A stretch of DNA of 64,000 bases. Source: Trebonia sp963795335 (GTDB taxonomy: Bacteria > Actinomycetota > Actinomycetes > Streptosporangiales > Streptosporangiaceae). The notes under the pieces are model-generated. The model worked only from the letters and a program-made list of their open reading frames with translations. It was not told the DNA's origin and searched no databases. The DNA is taken from the NCBI GenBank assembly GCA_963795335.1, contig CAWCHI010000001.1, positions 310,001 through 374,000 on the forward strand, in the 5' to 3' direction. The position numbers and the translations under genes are program-made. Below, one piece after another: positions 18,841 to 28,273 of the stretch; the first letter of the stretch is position 1, and the number at the start of each line of letters is the position of its first letter.

Positions 18841-20559
18841 CCGCGACCGCTTCGCTGGACGTGCTTGGCGAGCTCGTCGAGCGGGCACCGCGACCGTCTC
18901 GCCGGTGGCGCGGCTGGTGAGCTCGGCGATGCCCGCCGCCAGGCCGCGCTTGCCGATGGTGACCCGGAACGGGATGCCGACCAGCTCCGCGTCGCTGAAC
19001 TTGACCCCGGCCCGGTCCGGGCGGTCGTCGATGATCACGTCCACCCCGGCGTCGAGCAGCGCGCGGTAGGCCCGCTCGCCCGCCTCGGCGACGGCGGCGT
19101 CGTTCTGCTGGGCGACGATGACGACGGCCTCGAACGGCGCGACCGCGGCCGGCCAGACGATGCCCTTCTCGTCGTGGTGCACCTCGATGCAGGCGGCCAT
19201 CGCCCGCTCCACGCCGATGCCGTAGCAGCCCATGACCGGCTTGACCGGCTTGCCGTCGGGACCGGGGACGGTGATGTCGAACGCGCTCGGTGTACTTGTA
19301 GCCGAGCTTGAAGATGTGGCCGACCTCGATGCCCTTGATCACCTGTGAGCGGGCTGCCGCACTCGGGCGCACGGCTCCCCCTCCTCGGCGGCGCGCAGGT
19401 CGGCCCAGTGGCCGACGTCGATGTCGCGGGCCACGTCGACGCCCGCGCAGGTGCACGTCGTCGGTGTTGGCCCCGGTAGTCATGCCTGCGCGGCCCTGCA
19501 GCGCCGAGGTCGGCGATGACCGGGCAGGCCGGTGACGCCGACCGCGCCGAGCGAGCCCGGGTGGGCGCCGAGCGCGGCGAAGATCTCCTCGGCCTCGGCC
19601 GGGCGCACCGCGACCGCGCCGGTCGCGTCGATGAGCTTCTGCTCCTCGAGGGCGTGGTCGCCGCGCAGCAGCACCAGGGTGAGCTTGCCGTCGAGCACGT
19701 AGACGAGGGTCTTGACCTGGCGGCCGGCGGGCGCGTCGTAGCCCGTCGCCAGGTCCTCGATGGTGCGCACGCCCGGGGTGTCGAAGCGCTCCGGGGCCGG
19801 CCGCGCGGCCGCCTTGTCGGCGACGGCGTCGGCCGGCGCCAGCGCGGAGACGGCCGCCTCGATGTTGGCCGCGTAGCCGCACTGCGGGCAGTAGCACGAT
19901 GTCGTCCTCGCCAGTGTCGGACGGGCAGATGAACTCGGTCGAGCCGGACCCGCCCATGGCGCCGTTGGACGCCGCGACCGGGATCGCGGGGATGCCCATC
20001 CGCGCGAACGCGCGCATGTAGGCGTCACGGTGCGCGTCGAACGAGCGGTCCAGCCCCTCGGCGTCGAGGTCGAAGCTGTAGGAGTCCTTCATGGTGAACT
20101 CGCGGGTCCGCATCAGGCCCGCCTTCGGCCGGGGCTCGTCGCGCAGCTTGGTCTGGAACTGGTACCACATCTGCGGCAGCTGGCGGTAGGAGTTCAGCTC
20201 GGCCGCGAGCAGGGTGACGACCTCCTCGCTGGGTCATGCTGAGCGCCTGCTCGGCGCCCTTGCGGTCGTGCAGCTTGAACATGCTCGTCGCCCATGATCT
20301 CCTAGCGGCCGCTGCGCTGCCAGAGCTCGGCCGGGTGCATGACCGGCATCAGGATCTCCTGGGCGCCGATCCGGTTCATCTCCTCGCGGATGATGCCGAT
20401 GACCTTCAGCCGGACCCGGACCGCGAGCGGCAGCAGCGAGTAGTGCCCCGCCATGAGCTGGCGGATGTACCCGGCCCGCAGCAGCAGGCGGTGGCTGGGC
20501 GCGCCTGCCTCCGCGGGGTCCTCCCGCAGGGTCGGGATGTGCATGGTTGACCAGCGCAC
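18830..20559 (-). CDS. proS: Prolyl-tRNA synthetase, bacterial type (frameshifted)
   Basis: Class II aminoacyl-tRNA synthetase that charges tRNA-Pro. The N-terminus (MRWSTMHIPTLREDPAEA, LLLRAGYIRQLMAGHYSLLP) and motif 1 region are followed by the motif 2 stretch QTKLRDEPRPKAGLMRTREF and KDSYSFD. Next come the zinc-like pair CPQCGY and an inserted editing domain (LVYVLDGKLTLVLLRGDHAL), then motif 3 (MGCYGIGVERAMAA) and the anticodon-binding domain (VIVAQQNDAAVAEAGERAYR, VDVIIDDRPDRAGVKFSDAE). Frame changes near 20290, 20235, 19895, 19505, 19440, 19360, 19290 and 18880 are needed. Repaired length is about 576 residues, normal for the editing-domain type. Because the enzyme is essential, the breaks are almost certainly consensus errors. 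It lies 4 bp after the upstream membrane gene. Confidence 0.88.
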
Positions 20560-20563
20560 GTTC

Positions 20564-21397
20564 TTACTCCGTCTTGTCGGGTCGGCCTGCTCGCACCCGG
20601 AGTCTATCGTCGCCTGGGGCGGCGCCAGGCCGGGCTGCGCGGCCGAGCCAGCCGCCCGCCAGCGCCTGGAGCGCGGCCAGCGCGAGGGTGACGGTGACGG
20701 TGACGGCGGCGTAGGGCGGCAGCCCGGCCAGCCCGGCGACGGCGCGGGCGGTCGCGCCGACGGGCTGGCCGCCGAGCGCCATGATCCACAGCGACAGGGC
20801 CCAGCCGGCCACCGCGCCCGCCGTCACCAGCCAGGCGTTGCCGCGCCGGCGCGGCCAGGCCGCCCCCTCCACCGCGCCGACGGCGAAGGGGACGAACCAC
20901 AGTCCCAGGCGGGCCCCGCCGAGGCACAGCAGCGCCACCACGACGCCGCCACCCACCCGCCTAGCCATCGAGGCTCCAGTGACGGCCCCGGCGCGCGCGC
21001 CCGGTGGCGGCAGCGGCAGGTACGTGCCGTCCCACCACAGCGGGACCAGGTTGGCGTACCACGGCGAGGCCGGGTTCTCCGACTGCCCGCCGGGGTAGAC
21101 GCCCTCGGCCGTGATCCCGGAACCGGACAGCGCGGCGACCATGCGCCAGCTCGGGCCGGCCGTCGCGTCGAGCCCGCCGTCGGCCGCGTCCTCGGTGAAC
21201 GGGTCGCCGCCGGCCGCCCGGGGCCCGTAGCCGAGCCCGTCGGCGCCGGTCAGCGACGGGAACGAGCGGGTGTGCAGCCGCCCCCAGGTCCAGCTGGCCG
21301 GGGCGCCGCCGAGCGTGCCCGCCAGGTGGGCGACGGCCTGGCTATCCGGTGCGGCCGCCGCCAGCGCGGACCGCGCTCTCGCTTGCACATCCCGCAC
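20564..21397 (-). CDS. Penicillin-acylase C-terminal-like segment joined to membrane helices
   Basis: An intact 277-residue reading frame. Residues about 35-125 (SWTWGRLHTRSFPSLTGADG, GPSWRMVAAL, VYPGGQSENPASPWYANL) match the C-terminal part of the beta chain of penicillin acylase family (Ntn) hydrolases, where the GGQS..P.SP.Y pattern is diagnostic. Residues about 145-255 form three hydrophobic segments (GGGVVVALLCLGGARLGLWF, AWLVTAGAVAGWALSLWIM, AAVTVTVTLALAALQALAGG). The whole N-terminal half of a normal acylase, including the nucleophile serine, is missing and is not present upstream in any frame. It may be a domain remnant, the end of a gene truncated by rearrangement, or a genuinely short membrane protein. 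It reads into proS 4 bp downstream. Confidence 0.55.
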   Translation of the reverse strand: MRDVQARARSALAAAAPDSQAVAHLAGTLGGAPASWTWGRLHTRSFPSLTGADGLGYGPRAAGGDPFTEDAADGGLDATAGPSWRMVAALSGSGITAEGVYPGGQSENPASPWYANLVPLWWDGTYLPLPPPGARAGAVTGASMARRVGGGVVVALLCLGGARLGLWFVPFAVGAVEGAAWPRRRGNAWLVTAGAVAGWALSLWIMALGGQPVGATARAVAGLAGLPPYAAVTVTVTLALAALQALAGGWLGRAARPGAAPGDDRLRVRAGRPDKTE

Positions 21398-21720
21398 GTT
21401 TTACCACATAAACGCGCGTTCGCGGCCCGTCAGCGGCCTGTCCGCCGTGCTTACCACGCGGCTCACCGGGCACGCCATCCCCGTGAATGCGGGTCATTGG
21501 CAATGAGATTTATTGACCGTTATTGTTCCGCCCATCTTGACGTAAGGTCATCATTCCGGCACTAGCGGTACTCAGGCGCACTGCGGGAGTAGACTTCACT
21601 TGGCTGACCGGAGAAGCCGATTTACCATGCCAATGGGATGGGGATCCGTTTTTAAAGTCTCATATTGAGGGCACATCGATTACTGAGCGCCGCTGGCTGG
21701 CGGCGAATCGGTACGCTGAG
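21398..21720. other. Intergenic, AT-richer; divergent promoter region
   Basis: About 320 bp between the divergent acylase-like and NERD genes. It is noticeably AT-richer than the surroundings, especially 21480-21560 and 21640-21680, which suits promoters in both directions. TTGAC-type hexamers occur near 21513 and 21538 on the plus strand, but I see no matching -10. No coding signal. Confidence 0.4.
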
Positions 21721-23485
21721 ATGGTGAGATGGATGGCTTGGCCCCGACTCAAGAATTCCAGGTCATCAGCGCAGCCCGGTACTGACCCGCACGACCGCGT
21801 GCAGGCAGCCGTGACGCCGGCGCGTGGCGCTGAGCCGCCCCCGGGCAGCGGGCGGAAGCCGATCCGGTACGCGCACGCGGTCACGCAAGACAACGCGGCC
21901 ACGGAAGATCAGGCCGCCCCGGCCGGCGCCGCGCAGTCGCGGCCGGCCGGGACCAGGCCGCGGCCGGCTCCGTCCACGACCGTGCGCCCGAGCGCGGACC
22001 TGCCCCGGACGCCCGCAGCCGCGCGGCCGCAGGCCGGCCCGGGCAGCCGGCGCCGCAGCAGGCGGAGGCCCAGCGGCCCACCGGGCAGCCGGCCGCGGTG
22101 CGGCGGACCATGGTGCGACCCGACGTTCCCTGGCCCGGGGGCGGGGCGACCCACCCCATCCTCACCGGCACCGTGCTCCCGCGCCGCCCCGGCCAGCGGC
22201 CCGGGGGGGACGGCGAGCCCGTCCCGCCGCCTGAGCCGGTGGCACCGCCCGAGCCGGTGGCCCCTCCGGCCACCGTGGCTCCCCCGGAGACCTTCGCTCC
22301 CCCGGAGACCTTCGCTCCCCCGGAAACCGCCGCCCCGTCCGAGGTCATCGCGCCCCCGGACACGGCGTCCCCGCCGGACGTCGTCGACCCCGCGGAGGTC
22401 AAAGCCCCGCCGGAGGTCATAGCCCCGCCGGAGGTCATGGCCCCGCCGGAGGTCATAGCCCCGCCCGAGCCGGCCGGCCGCGGCGCGCCGAATGAGGGCC
22501 TCGGCATCTTCGGCGGCGTGACGACCACGGAAGCGACCGACGACCCGCCCAGCCGCGGCTTTGGCCGGCCTTCCCAGCCCGACCCGGCCGCGCCGGGGTC
22601 CGGGCGGGTGATCCCGATCGGTGCCTGGAACCAGCCGACCAGCTCTGGCCCCGTGGCCGACCGGCCGCCCGAGGACAGGAAGCCGCGTTCGTTCGCGCTG
22701 CTGCGGGGGCTGCTGCGCGGACCCGAGGATGACGACGGGCGCCCGCGGGTGACCATGCGCGACCTGCCGCCGGATGTCCGGGTGCACTTCTGGCGGCTGC
22801 GCCTCATCATCACTGTGGTCGTCGCCGCGGTCTTCGCGGCCCTGACCCGGAGCTGGGAGATCGCGCTCACGGTGGGGATCTTGACCTGGATCGTCGACAC
22901 CGTCTACCGGTCCCGGAACGCGGCCAACTACCAGGTCGCCGGCCCGCATCCAGGGGCGCGCAAGCGGACCAAGTCGCAGCTGGCACGGATGCGGCGGGAG
23001 CACTACTTCACCCTCAACGACCGGCCCCTCCCCGGCACCCCCGAGATCATCGACCACCTGGTCATCGGGCCGACCGGGGTGTACGCGATCGACTCGGAGA
23101 AGTGGGACAACAAGCTGCCGATCCGGACCCAGCACGGCACGCGGCTGTTCCTCGGGCCCCGAGTCGCAGAAGGACCGGCTCGACCATGCGGCCTGGGAGG
23201 CCGCCCAGGCCAGCGAGATCCTCTCGCAGGCGCTCGGCCTCCAGATCACGGTCCGCCCGGCGCTGGCCATCTACGGGCCGCGGATCCCGTGGGACATCAC
23301 CACCATCAGGAACGTCGACGTGTTCACCGGGCCCGCGCTGCGCCAGGTACCTCCAGCGGCCCGCCGCAAGACCAGGGAGGGGCGTCCGGCTGACCCGGGA
23401 GGAGGTCCGCACCATCTACGACACGGCCGAGCGGGTGCTGCCTGCCGCTGGCCAGTCCAGGACCGCGGCCACCCCGGTAGGCTGA
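21721..23485 (+). CDS. NERD-domain membrane protein with Pro-rich repeats (frameshifted)
   Basis: The N-terminal 150 residues are disordered (Pro/Ala/Gln-rich). About 20 short proline repeats of the form (A)PPE(V/T)(I/M)A follow (22235-22470), including tandem 18-bp units near 22399-22464. After a linker come two hydrophobic helices (LRLIITVVVAAVFAAL, IALTVGILTWIVDTVY) and then a NERD (nuclease-related) domain: GTPEIIDHLVIGPTGVYAID, then SEKWDNKLPI. Past a frame change at 23157 the text reads ESQKDRLDHAAWEAAQASEI and VRPALAIYGPRIPW. NERD proteins are predicted nuclease-fold proteins of unknown substrate. Frame changes are also inferred near 22050 and 23350. The start ATG at 21721 is the first in the frame but lacks a strong ribosome-binding site. 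Confidence 0.7.
22235..22470 (+). repeat. Proline-rich coding repeat (PPEVxAPPEV type)
   Basis: Fifteen- to 18-bp units encoding PPEPVA, PPETFA and PPEVIA/PPEVMA recur inside the NERD protein gene. The last part (22399-22464) is almost perfect 18-bp tandem DNA repeat, GTCATAGCCCCGCCGGAG. Earlier copies are diverged, suggesting recent expansion at the 3' side. Confidence 0.75.
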
Positions 23486-23557
23486 ATACCTGCGCCTTCC
23501 TGCGGCCGGCGTCCTGCGGCCGGCGAAGGCTTTGACTTCGGTGAGGGGAGTTCGGCG

Positions 23558-25448
23558 ATGCCGCCGTTGAGGTCACGCACGGTCACGCACGGTCGGAACA
23601 TGGCGGGAGCGCGCGCGCTGCTGCGCGCGACCGGGGTAGCGAACTAGGACTTCGGCAAGCCGATCATCGCCGTCGCCAACAGCTTCACCGAGTTCGTGCC
23701 CGGTCACGTGCACCTGGCCGGGGTCGGCCGGGTCATCGCCGACGCGGTGCGCGCCGCGGGCGCGATCCCGCGCGAGTTCAACACGATCGCGGTCGACGAC
23801 GGCATCGCGATGGGGCACGGCGGGATGCTGTACTCGCTGCCGTCCCGCGAGCTGATCGCCGACTCGGTCGAGTACATGGTCAACGCGCACTGCGCGGACG
23901 CGATGATCTGCGTGTCCAACTGCGACAAGATCACGCCGGGGATGCTGATCGCCGCGATGCGGCTGAACATCCCGACCGTGTTCGTCTCCGGCGGGCCGAT
24001 GGAGGCGGGCAAGGTCGACGCGTAGTCGCGGGGCGTCGCCGGGCGATCGTCCCCCAGGGCGAGCGTCCGCAAGCTCGACCTCATCGACTCCATGGTCGCC
24101 TCGGCCGACCCGTCGGTGTCGGACGGCGAGCTGGCCGACATCGAGGAGAACGCCTGCCCGACCTGCGGGTCGTGCTCGGGCATGTTCACCGCGAACTCGA
24201 TGAACTGCCTGACCGAGGCGATCGGGCTGGCGCTGCCGGGTAACGGGACCACGCTGGCCACCCACATCGCCCGGCGCGGCCTGTTCGAGCGGGCGGGGGC
24301 GCTGGTCGTCGACATCGCCAAGCGCTACTACGAGGGCGACGACGAGTCGGTGCTGCCCCGGTCGATCGCCACCAGGGACGCGTTCGAGAACGCGATGGCG
24401 CTCGACATCGCGATGGGCGGCTCCACCAACACGATCCTGCACCTGCTCGCCGCTGCGCACGAGGCGGGCGTCGACTTCGGGCTCAAGGAGATCGACGAGC
24501 TGTCGCGGCGGGTGCCGTGCCTGTGCAAGGTCGCGCCGAACGGGTCCTACCACGTGGAGGACGTGCACCGGGCGGGCGGGATCTACACCATCCTCGGCGA
24601 GCTCGACCGGGCCGGGCTGCTCAACCGGACCGTGCACACCGTGCACGGCGACCCGCTGTCGGACTGGGACCTGCGCTCGGACTCCGTCCTGCCGGAGGCG
24701 GTCGAGCTGTACCACGCGGCGCCAGGCGGAGTGCGGACGACCAAGGGGTACTCGCAGTCGGCCCGCTGGGAGTCGCTCGACCGCGACGCGGCCGCCGGCT
24801 GCATCCGCGACGTGGCGCACGCCTACACCGCCGAGGGCGGGCTGTGCATGCTGTACGGGAACCTGGCGCCGGACGGCGGCGTGGTGAAGACCGCCGGCGT
24901 GCCCGAGGAGCTGTGGACGTTCTCCGGTCCCGCCCGGGTCTTCGAGTCGCAGGAAGACGCGGTCGACGGGATCCTCGGCGGCCGGGTCGGCCCGGCGACG
25001 TGGTGGTCATCCGGTACGAGGGGCCGCGCGGCGGGCCTGGCATGCAGGAGATGCTGTACCCGACGTCGTTCCTCAAGGGCAAGGGCCTCGGCCGGGCGTG
25101 CGCGCTGGTCACCGACGGGCGGTTCTCCGGCGGGACCTCCGGGCTGTCGATCGGGCACATCTCCCCCGAGGCGGCCAGCGGCGGCGTGCATCGCGCTGGT
25201 CGAGCCGGACGACACGATCGTCATCGACATCCCGCGCCGGGAGCTGCGGCTCGACGTGCCCGGAGGCCGTGCTCGCCGAGCGCAGGCAGGCGCTGCTCGC
25301 GGCGCTCGGCTCGTACCGCCCCGCCGCACGGCAGCGGCCGGTGAGCGCGGCGCTCCAGGTGTACGCGGCGCTGGCGACCTCGGCCTCGACCGGCGCCGCG
25401 CGGGACGTCTCGGCGCTGGCTAAGATCGCCCCCGAGACCCGTGACTAG
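23558..25448 (+). CDS. ilvD: Dihydroxy-acid dehydratase with two in-frame TAG codons and frameshifts
   Basis: IlvD dehydrates dihydroxy-acids to the keto acids of valine, leucine and isoleucine synthesis. The start MPPLRSRTVTHGRNMAGARALLRATG is canonical (split here by two motifs), with GAGGGGAG upstream. The iron-sulfur cysteines lie in VSNCDKITPGM and CPTCGSCSGMFTANSMNCL, and AMGGSTNTILHLLA and TDGRFSGGTSGLSIGHISPE are diagnostic. Two TAG codons interrupt the frame: at 23645 (GVAN-stop-DFGKPIIAV) and at 24023 (EAGKVDA-stop). The second lies in a variable loop with about ten residues more than usual. Further frame changes occur near 24995, 25185 and 25262, each explained by one added or lost G/C. 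Length about 625 residues. Either a pseudogene or, more likely given the neighbouring errors, a badly resolved consensus. Confidence 0.85.
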
Positions 25449-25463
25449 GCGAGGGGAACGATC

Positions 25464-26021
25464 GTGACCGGCGGATTCGTCCGGGCGGCGCGCGCGTCCG
25501 ACGCCGCCGGGCTGGCCCGCGTGCAGGTGGCCAGCTGGCGGTCGGCGTTCGCCGGGCTGGTCCCGGCCGAGGTGATCGAGGAGCTGACGCAGCGACGCGG
25601 CGGTCGGCCAGTTCACGCAGCGCTGGCGGAGCAGCGATCAGCGCGCCGCCGACGTCCAAGCACCGGGTGCACGTCGCGGTGGCAGAAGCCGGGAGAGCCG
25701 GACCTGCTCGGGTTCGCCGCGGCGGGCCCGGCCACCGACGAGGACCTGTGGCCGGCCACCGACGGCGAGCTCTACGAGCTGCACGTGCTGCCGGCAGCGG
25801 CCGATGGCGGCCACGACGGGCGGCTGCTGAACGCGGTCGCCGACACGTTCGCCGAGGACGGGTTCAGCACCGGGTACACCTGGGCGCTCGCCGGGGACGA
25901 GCCCCGGATCGGCTTCCTGGAGGAGGCCGGCTGGGCGCCGGACGGCAGCCGGGCCAGCCTCGACATGGGGGTCAAGGTGCCGGTCGTGCGCCTGCACACC
26001 CGGCTGTCGCCCGCTACCTAG
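25464..26021 (+). CDS. GNAT family acetyltransferase (locally frameshifted)
   Basis: GNAT N-acetyltransferase of about 185 residues. It begins GTG with GGGGAACG upstream and reads VRAARASDAAGLARVQVASW followed by RSAFAGLVPAEVIEELTQ, typical of the RimI-like branch. The C-terminal half has ELYELHVLPAAADGGHDGRL, the acetyl-CoA loop, and FAEDGFSTGYTWALAGDEPR, then FLEEAGWAPDG. Between about 25590 and 25690 two opposite frame changes replace the expected stretch (DAAVGQFTQRWR in another frame), after which the frame returns. It starts 15 bp after ilvD and points the same way, but a shared function is not implied. Substrate unknown. Confidence 0.75.
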   Translation: MTGGFVRAARASDAAGLARVQVASWRSAFAGLVPAEVIEELTQRRGGRPVHAALAEQRSARRRRPSTGCTSRWQKPGEPDLLGFAAAGPATDEDLWPATDGELYELHVLPAAADGGHDGRLLNAVADTFAEDGFSTGYTWALAGDEPRIGFLEEAGWAPDGSRASLDMGVKVPVVRLHTRLSPAT

Positions 26022-26088
26022 GAATCGCCGGGTACCGGCGGCGGCCTCTGATTCGGCCCTCCGGGCACGTGCAGCATAGGATCTGCCA

Positions 26089-26973
26089 GTGGCAAGTACG
26101 CGGGATTGGGTGGCCGGGACGCGGCCGCGGACACTGCCGGCGGCGGTGGTGCCGGTGCTGATCGGGTCGGGGGTCGCCGCCGGGTACGACCGCTTCTCCT
26201 TCTGGCGGGCGGCTGCTCGCGCTGCTGGTGGCGCTCGCGCTGCAGGTCGGGGTGAACTACGCCAACGACTACAGCGACGGCGTGCGCGGTACCGACGCGG
26301 CCGGCCGGCGGGCCGGGCCGATGCGGCTGGTGGGCTCGGGGGCGGCCGCGCCCCGGCGCGGTGAAGTGCGCCGCCTTCGCCTGCTTCGGCGCTGGCCTGC
26401 TGCCTCGGGCTGGTGCTGGCCGCGGTGACCTCGTGGTGGATCGTGGCGGTGGGCGCGCTGTGCGTGCTCGCGGCCTGGTTCTACACCGGCGGGTCGCGAC
26501 CCGTACGGGTACCGGGGGCTCGGCGAGGTGTCGGTCTTCGTCGTTCTTCGGCGTCGCGGCGGTCGCCGGGACCGCGTTCGTGCAGATGGGGCGGCTGTCC
26601 TGGCTCGGGCTGGCCGCGGCTCGGTCCCGGCCGGGCTGCTGTCCTGCGCGCTGCTGATGGTCAACAACCTGCGGGACATCGACTCGGACGCGACGTCGGG
26701 CAAGCGGACGCTGGCGGTGCGGATCGGCGACGCCCGGGCGCGCGCTGACGTACCTGCTGTTCCTGCTCGTGCCGTTCGCGCTGGCCGCGCTGATGGCGGT
26801 GTACCGGCCGTTCGCGCTGCTGGTCGCTGCTGGCCCTGCCGCTCGCGTTCGCGCCCGTCCGGGCGGTGCGCGGCGGCGTTTCCGGGCCGGGGCTGATCGC
26901 GACGCTCGGGCAGACGGGGCGGCTGCAGCTGGCGTTCGGGATGGCGTTCACCGTCGGCCTGGCTGTGCACTGA
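26089..26973 (+). CDS. menA: 1,4-dihydroxy-2-naphthoate polyprenyltransferase (dense frameshifts)
   Basis: MenA attaches the prenyl tail in menaquinone synthesis and is an integral membrane enzyme. The N-terminus VASTRDWVAGTRPRTLPAAV followed by VPVLIGSGVAAG is diagnostic, as is the aspartate motif region LQVGVNYANDYSDGVRGTD. Downstream pieces in shifting frames read FYTGGSRPYG, FGVAAVAGTAFVQMG, LLMVNNLRDIDSDATSGKRT and LAVRIGDARAR, the second Asp-rich motif region. At least eight single-base insertions, nearly all one extra G or C (near 26213, 26354, 26398, 26508, 26543, 26622, 26743, 26826), lie in 885 bp, the densest cluster in the window. Start is GTG at 26089, stop at 26971. Repaired length is about 290 residues, as in other actinobacteria. 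Confidence 0.88.
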
Positions 26974-27184
26974 CCGGACGGGCGTCGCCAGCGGCTGGTG
27001 GCATAGCGGGACAATTGAATCACCGGGCGAAATCAGCGGGCCCAAAGCTTGCGGATGCAAGGCCCATTGCAATCTCACGCGATAATCTGCCAGTGAATCC
27101 TGGTTGGAGAGTGCACCTCGTGTTCCCGAGGTGCCCCCCGAGTGTCACAACCGGCAGGACGGATTCAAGGGAGGGGTCGCTGGA

Positions 27185-27618
27185 GTGGAGCACCGTAAGG
27201 CTGATGTGCGGCAGGCAAACGGTCACAGCGCGCCGGGTGACGACCCGGAGCGGTTCCTGCGGAGCTGCGCCAGCTCAGAGACGACGCGGGCCTCGGGCAT
27301 GCTGAGCTCGCGGCCCGGGCGCACTACCCGCATGACTCCATCCGGGCCGCCGAAGTCGGCCCCTCGCTGCCCGACCTGCCGGTGCTCTCCGCGTTCGTCC
27401 GGGGCTGCGGCGGCACCACCGAGGAGTGGGAAGAGCGCTGGCGCTCGCTGACCCGGTCGCCGTCGCTGCCGGTGCCGGCGGCGCGGACCGCGGGCGTGTC
27501 GGCCGCCGCGGCCGCGGGCGCGCGCATCAGCGCGGTGTCCCAGGACAGTGACAACCCCGACCCGTCGATCATCATGGCCGCGCTGAACCGGGTCGCCGAG
27601 GGAATGGCGAGCGGCTAG
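27185..27618 (+). CDS. Helix-turn-helix domain protein, short form (one frameshift)
   Basis: About 144 residues. GTG start at 27185 with AAGGGAGGGG a few bases upstream. After a short polar stretch (EHRKADVRQANGHSAPG) comes a helix-turn-helix of the actinobacterial XRE-like type: LRELRQLRDDAGLGHAELAA, then RAHYPHDSIRAAEVGPSLP, DLPVLSAFVRGCGG and the closing EEWEERWRSL. The HTH is followed by an Ala-rich linker and a helical end, DPSIIMAALNRVAEGMASG. One base is missing near 27262. The same module, with matching LP.LPVL..(F/Y)V..CGG and (E/A)EWEERW, ends the large protein at 30156-33056, so the two are paralogues. Probably DNA-binding; target unknown. Confidence 0.75.
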
Positions 27619-27677
27619 CCCCGGCCAGCCTCGCCGGCCGACGACGCTTCCCCGCCGCGGCCGATCTCACCGCTCCG

Positions 27678-28273
27678 ATGCCTCCTGGGGCGCCGGTGCC
27701 TCCGGTGCCGCCCGTGCCACCCGCGCCTGCCGGTATCTGCTGCACCCGCGGACGGCGGCTCCAGCCGCGTCGGCCGTTCCCGCGGCCGGGCCGACCGGGC
27801 CCGACGCTGCCGCGCCGGCCAGCCCGCTCGGCGCCAGCGCCCGGACGGGATGGGATCCCATCCGGGTTTCGACCGCCTGGCCCGCCATCCCGGCTAGTGC
27901 TGGCGACGCACCCGTCGCCGGCTCAGGCGTGGCCGGCAGGCGTACCTCCGGCCGCGGCGCCACCGGCCGCCGCGGCGTCGCCGCGCCGGGCGCGGCCGCC
28001 CCGGCCAGGCCAGCCGATGCGGCGGGCAACGTCGCCGCCCCGTGGGGCGCTGCCCCTGGGCGTCCGACCCGGCCGACGCCAAGGCTGCCCCGACGCCGGC
28101 CGCGGCCAGGCGCCCGGGCGGGGCCGGTCGCGGCGCTCAGTCGGCCGCCTCCGCCCGGACCCAGGCCCCGGCGCCGGCGCGGCCTGGCCCTGACCGCGTC
28201 GAGGGCCCGGATCGTGGTGGTTGCCCTCGTGCTGCTGTGCGTGCTGGCCGTGATGCTAGCGATCTTCGTCTGA
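27678..28273 (+). CDS. Hypothetical Pro/Ala-rich protein with C-terminal membrane helix (frameshifted)
   Basis: The region after the short HTH gene codes, in shifting frames, for Pro/Ala/Gly-rich text (MPPGAPVPPVPPVPPAPAG at the start; WDPIRVSTAWPAIPASAGD in another frame). It closes with a convincing membrane helix at the very end, ASRARIVVVALVLLCVLAVM followed by LAIFV and TGA at 28271. Third codon positions of the helix are almost all G or C, which supports the plus strand as coding. This would be a tail-anchored protein with a disordered cytoplasmic part. Exact start and internal frames are uncertain. It converges on the SPFH gene and may overlap its end. Confidence 0.45.

Noticed and set aside
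21909..23270. 453-residue minus-strand frame opposite the NERD gene
   Set aside because: The plus strand has membrane helices and the NERD domain; the minus text is a mirror of the proline repeats.
23645..24025. Amber suppression or recoding at the two TAG codons of ilvD
   Set aside because: The same gene has plain frameshifts and the surrounding region is error-rich; no recoding signal is visible.
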